Both the position numbers and the translations under genes were made by a program. A stretch of DNA of 7,450 bases from Bacteroidota bacterium (GTDB taxonomy: Bacteria; Bacteroidota; Bacteroidia; Bacteroidales; JAADJA01): contig JAJRTT010000253.1 in assembly GCA_024278155.1 (NCBI GenBank), forward strand, positions 1-7,450, given 5' to 3'. Position 1 is the first letter of the stretch. Every line of letters begins with the position of its first letter. A model generated the notes under the pieces. That model was not told the origin of the DNA and searched no databases. It saw nothing but the letters and a program-made list of their open reading frames with translations. This document shows, in pieces, positions 6,801 through 7,450 of the stretch.

Positions 6801-7450
6801 GGCACTGTCCTTACATCTTCGAAGGGATTAATGGTTGAAAACCCCAAATTGCCAATCGAAAACGGTGCGTTGGGAAAGCATAAATCTTTACAGTTTTATA
6901 CCGATCCGTTCGGACAATACGTTGCAACGCTCAAAGCCGCTGGGGAGAGGTTTGGGATTGATTATTCTTTGCCCGTGGAAGAACTTTCCGACAAAGCCGT
7001 TGAGTATGCCCTTTTCGGAACAGGCGATGAGGAATACGATGTACATTGGGATTTCAAGCGGAAAAACCGGACTGGATCCCATGATTTCAAAGGGAAATGG
7101 ATTGGGTTCACAGAGTTGCTTTTGGACGAATACCATCGCAAACATGCCAATGGAAAGGGTGATGATTTGCTCGCTTTTCTAACTGAAAAACCCTGCCCGG
7201 TCTGTAAAGGACAACGTTTTAAAAAAGAGGTGCTATCGGTTGTTTTTGTAGGCCTTAATATCCATGAACTTTCAGAAAAGAATATTTCACAGGCCATTCG
7301 ACTTTTCCTGGAGATAAAAACAAAACCCGAAGCTTTTGGCCTGGACAAAGGATTTGCTGAACTGAACAAACAATTGCTTGGGGACATTGTCGAAAAATCC
7401 GAAGCACTAAAAAACCTTGGGCTTTCCTATCTGAACATCAACCGGCAGAC
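3840..7450 (+). CDS. uvrA: Tandem (double-length) UvrA-like ABC ATPase, 3' end beyond the window
   Basis: An open frame of 1203 codons without a stop. ATG 3840 is fixed by an in-frame TAA at 3825-3827. Copy 1 (residues 1 to about 815) is a whole UvrA-like protein. Its NBD I has Walker A GVSGSGKSS (K41), the block NPRSTVGTLSEIYDYLRLL, zinc pairs C143/C146 and C281/C284 around an insertion domain, LSGGE at 362-366, D388-E389 and H421. Its NBD II has GVSGAGKSS (K521), DRSPIGKTARSTPATYTKLH, zinc pairs C612/C615 and C635/C638, LSGGE at 702-706, D729-E730 and H762. After a linker (about 820-835), copy 2 starts: GRSGSGKSS (K861), DPRSTLGTLTDIYDLYRLL, C956/C959, C981/C984 and C1119/C1122. The window ends at NRQT, just before the expected LSGGE. 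Neither copy has a UvrB-binding domain. UvrA proteins are DNA-damage-sensing ATPases that work as dimers; this chain would be a covalent pseudo-dimer. It is a paralogue rather than the housekeeping gene, by inference. Confidence 0.93.
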   Translation, partial: MPNNHLWIELENVSQNNLRNISLKLPRNKFIVITGVSGSGKSSLAFDVINGEGRRKYFVNLSARARNYLGKLEKPKVERIRNLTPTIAVSQTSGNNNPRSTVGTLSEIYDYLRLLFARLGKSDENALDLNRSLFSFNSPVGACPHCKGLGVEDRIAPELLIEDASRTIRERAFKITNPKGYIIYSQVTIEALDEVCKAHGFSVDIPWRELSPEQQDVVLNGSDRIKIPYGKHTLESRMRWSGITAKPREEGYYKGILPVMDQILQRDRNPNILRFAKTQLCSSCGGSRLSEKALSVKILGKTIHDFSCLSLDELKQSLDINLFSGNNKPIAKEILKETNKRIDTLKLLGLGYLSLNRQADTLSGGELQHIRLAKQMTSKLRNITFVFDEPSIGVHPSNNANIIKVMKELVTNGNTVIVVEHDAQTILNADWIVEIGPGAGINGGELLFNGSIKDFKGSSYKSLTKDYLPEGEKEVKMGFQPPVGKNFFSLKNAEINNLKSLNVGFAYHCLNVVTGVSGAGKSSLINQSLVPLILENFEKQLNAKGKPKLGNFNFDKTIIVDRSPIGKTARSTPATYTKLHDLIRDLFASLEESKKQKFNRSTFSYNVKGGRCEKCEGAGKLEIGMHFLGNVETVCDACNGKRFKAEVLRVKYHEKSISDILDLSIKQAHSFFEGNKKVQHYLRVLISIGLGYIKLGQSSNSLSGGEAQRIRLASEIIKSNTGNNLFIFDEPTTGLHFHDIQVLLDLFAELLAKGNTIIAIEHNEDFIKNAHRIIDLGPGAAEKGGQIVFQGCYPDFLKCKESVTARYMFSGFGNEVQQKGPDSYKKQIEFKGVNTNNLKSVDVVVPDGKHTVITGRSGSGKSSLAFDTIFSESQNRFTESFPTYIRQFSGNFSKAKFVEAVGLTPIIALKQSNRIADPRSTLGTLTDIYDLYRLLYSRFGTQHFTDCGDELKAGYCASCQKQFPMMDRASLFSFNNTEGSCPNCSGLGTVLTSSKGLMVENPKLPIENGALGKHKSLQFYTDPFGQYVATLKAAGERFGIDYSLPVEELSDKAVEYALFGTGDEEYDVHWDFKRKNRTGSHDFKGKWIGFTELLLDEYHRKHANGKGDDLLAFLTEKPCPVCKGQRFKKEVLSVVFVGLNIHELSEKNISQAIRLFLEIKTKPEAFGLDKGFAELNKQLLGDIVEKSEALKNLGLSYLNINRQ

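Overview
The window looks like chromosome of a Bacteroidota bacterium, perhaps a marine or gut-type Bacteroidales/Marinilabiliales relative. The lineage call is an inference. It rests on start codons without Shine-Dalgarno sequences, A/T-rich leaders, several matches to the Bacteroidota -7 promoter box TAnnTTTG, a tRNA without encoded CCA, and the style of the proteins (NimA-like flavin protein, Flavodoxin_2 quinone reductase, UvrA paralogue).

Layout. 1-129: a complete tRNA-Ser(CGA) with its own hairpin terminator. 216-1262: two minus-strand genes, a small flavin/PNPOx-fold protein (NimA-like) followed by a helix-turn-helix protein. 1368-2910: two plus-strand oxidoreductases, a Flavodoxin_2 NAD(P)H reductase and a short-chain dehydrogenase. 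2919-3506: a convergent minus-strand protein with an FmdE-like GHxC motif. 3507-3839: a 333-base divergent intergenic region packed with inverted repeats, including two hairpins that share an identical 13-base sequence. 3840-7450: one uninterrupted reading frame of 1203 codons that runs off the right edge. It is missing from simple ORF lists because no stop codon is reached.

The most notable item is this last gene. It encodes a complete UvrA-like protein (two ABC ATPase modules, zinc modules and signature motifs, residues 1 to about 815), joined in frame through a short linker to the start of a second UvrA-like protein with a third Walker A motif at K861. The whole product should therefore carry four nucleotide-binding domains in one chain, as a covalent counterpart of the normal UvrA dimer. 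Both copies lack the UvrB-binding domain, so a role outside classical UvrABC repair, or a changed role within it, is likely.

How the genes work together: the left part is a loose group of small redox/flavin enzymes that may handle electrophiles, quinones or nitro-compounds. The UvrA-like gene could contribute DNA protection against the same kind of stress. That link is only suggested by adjacency. No complete mobile element, CRISPR array or phage gene set is visible.
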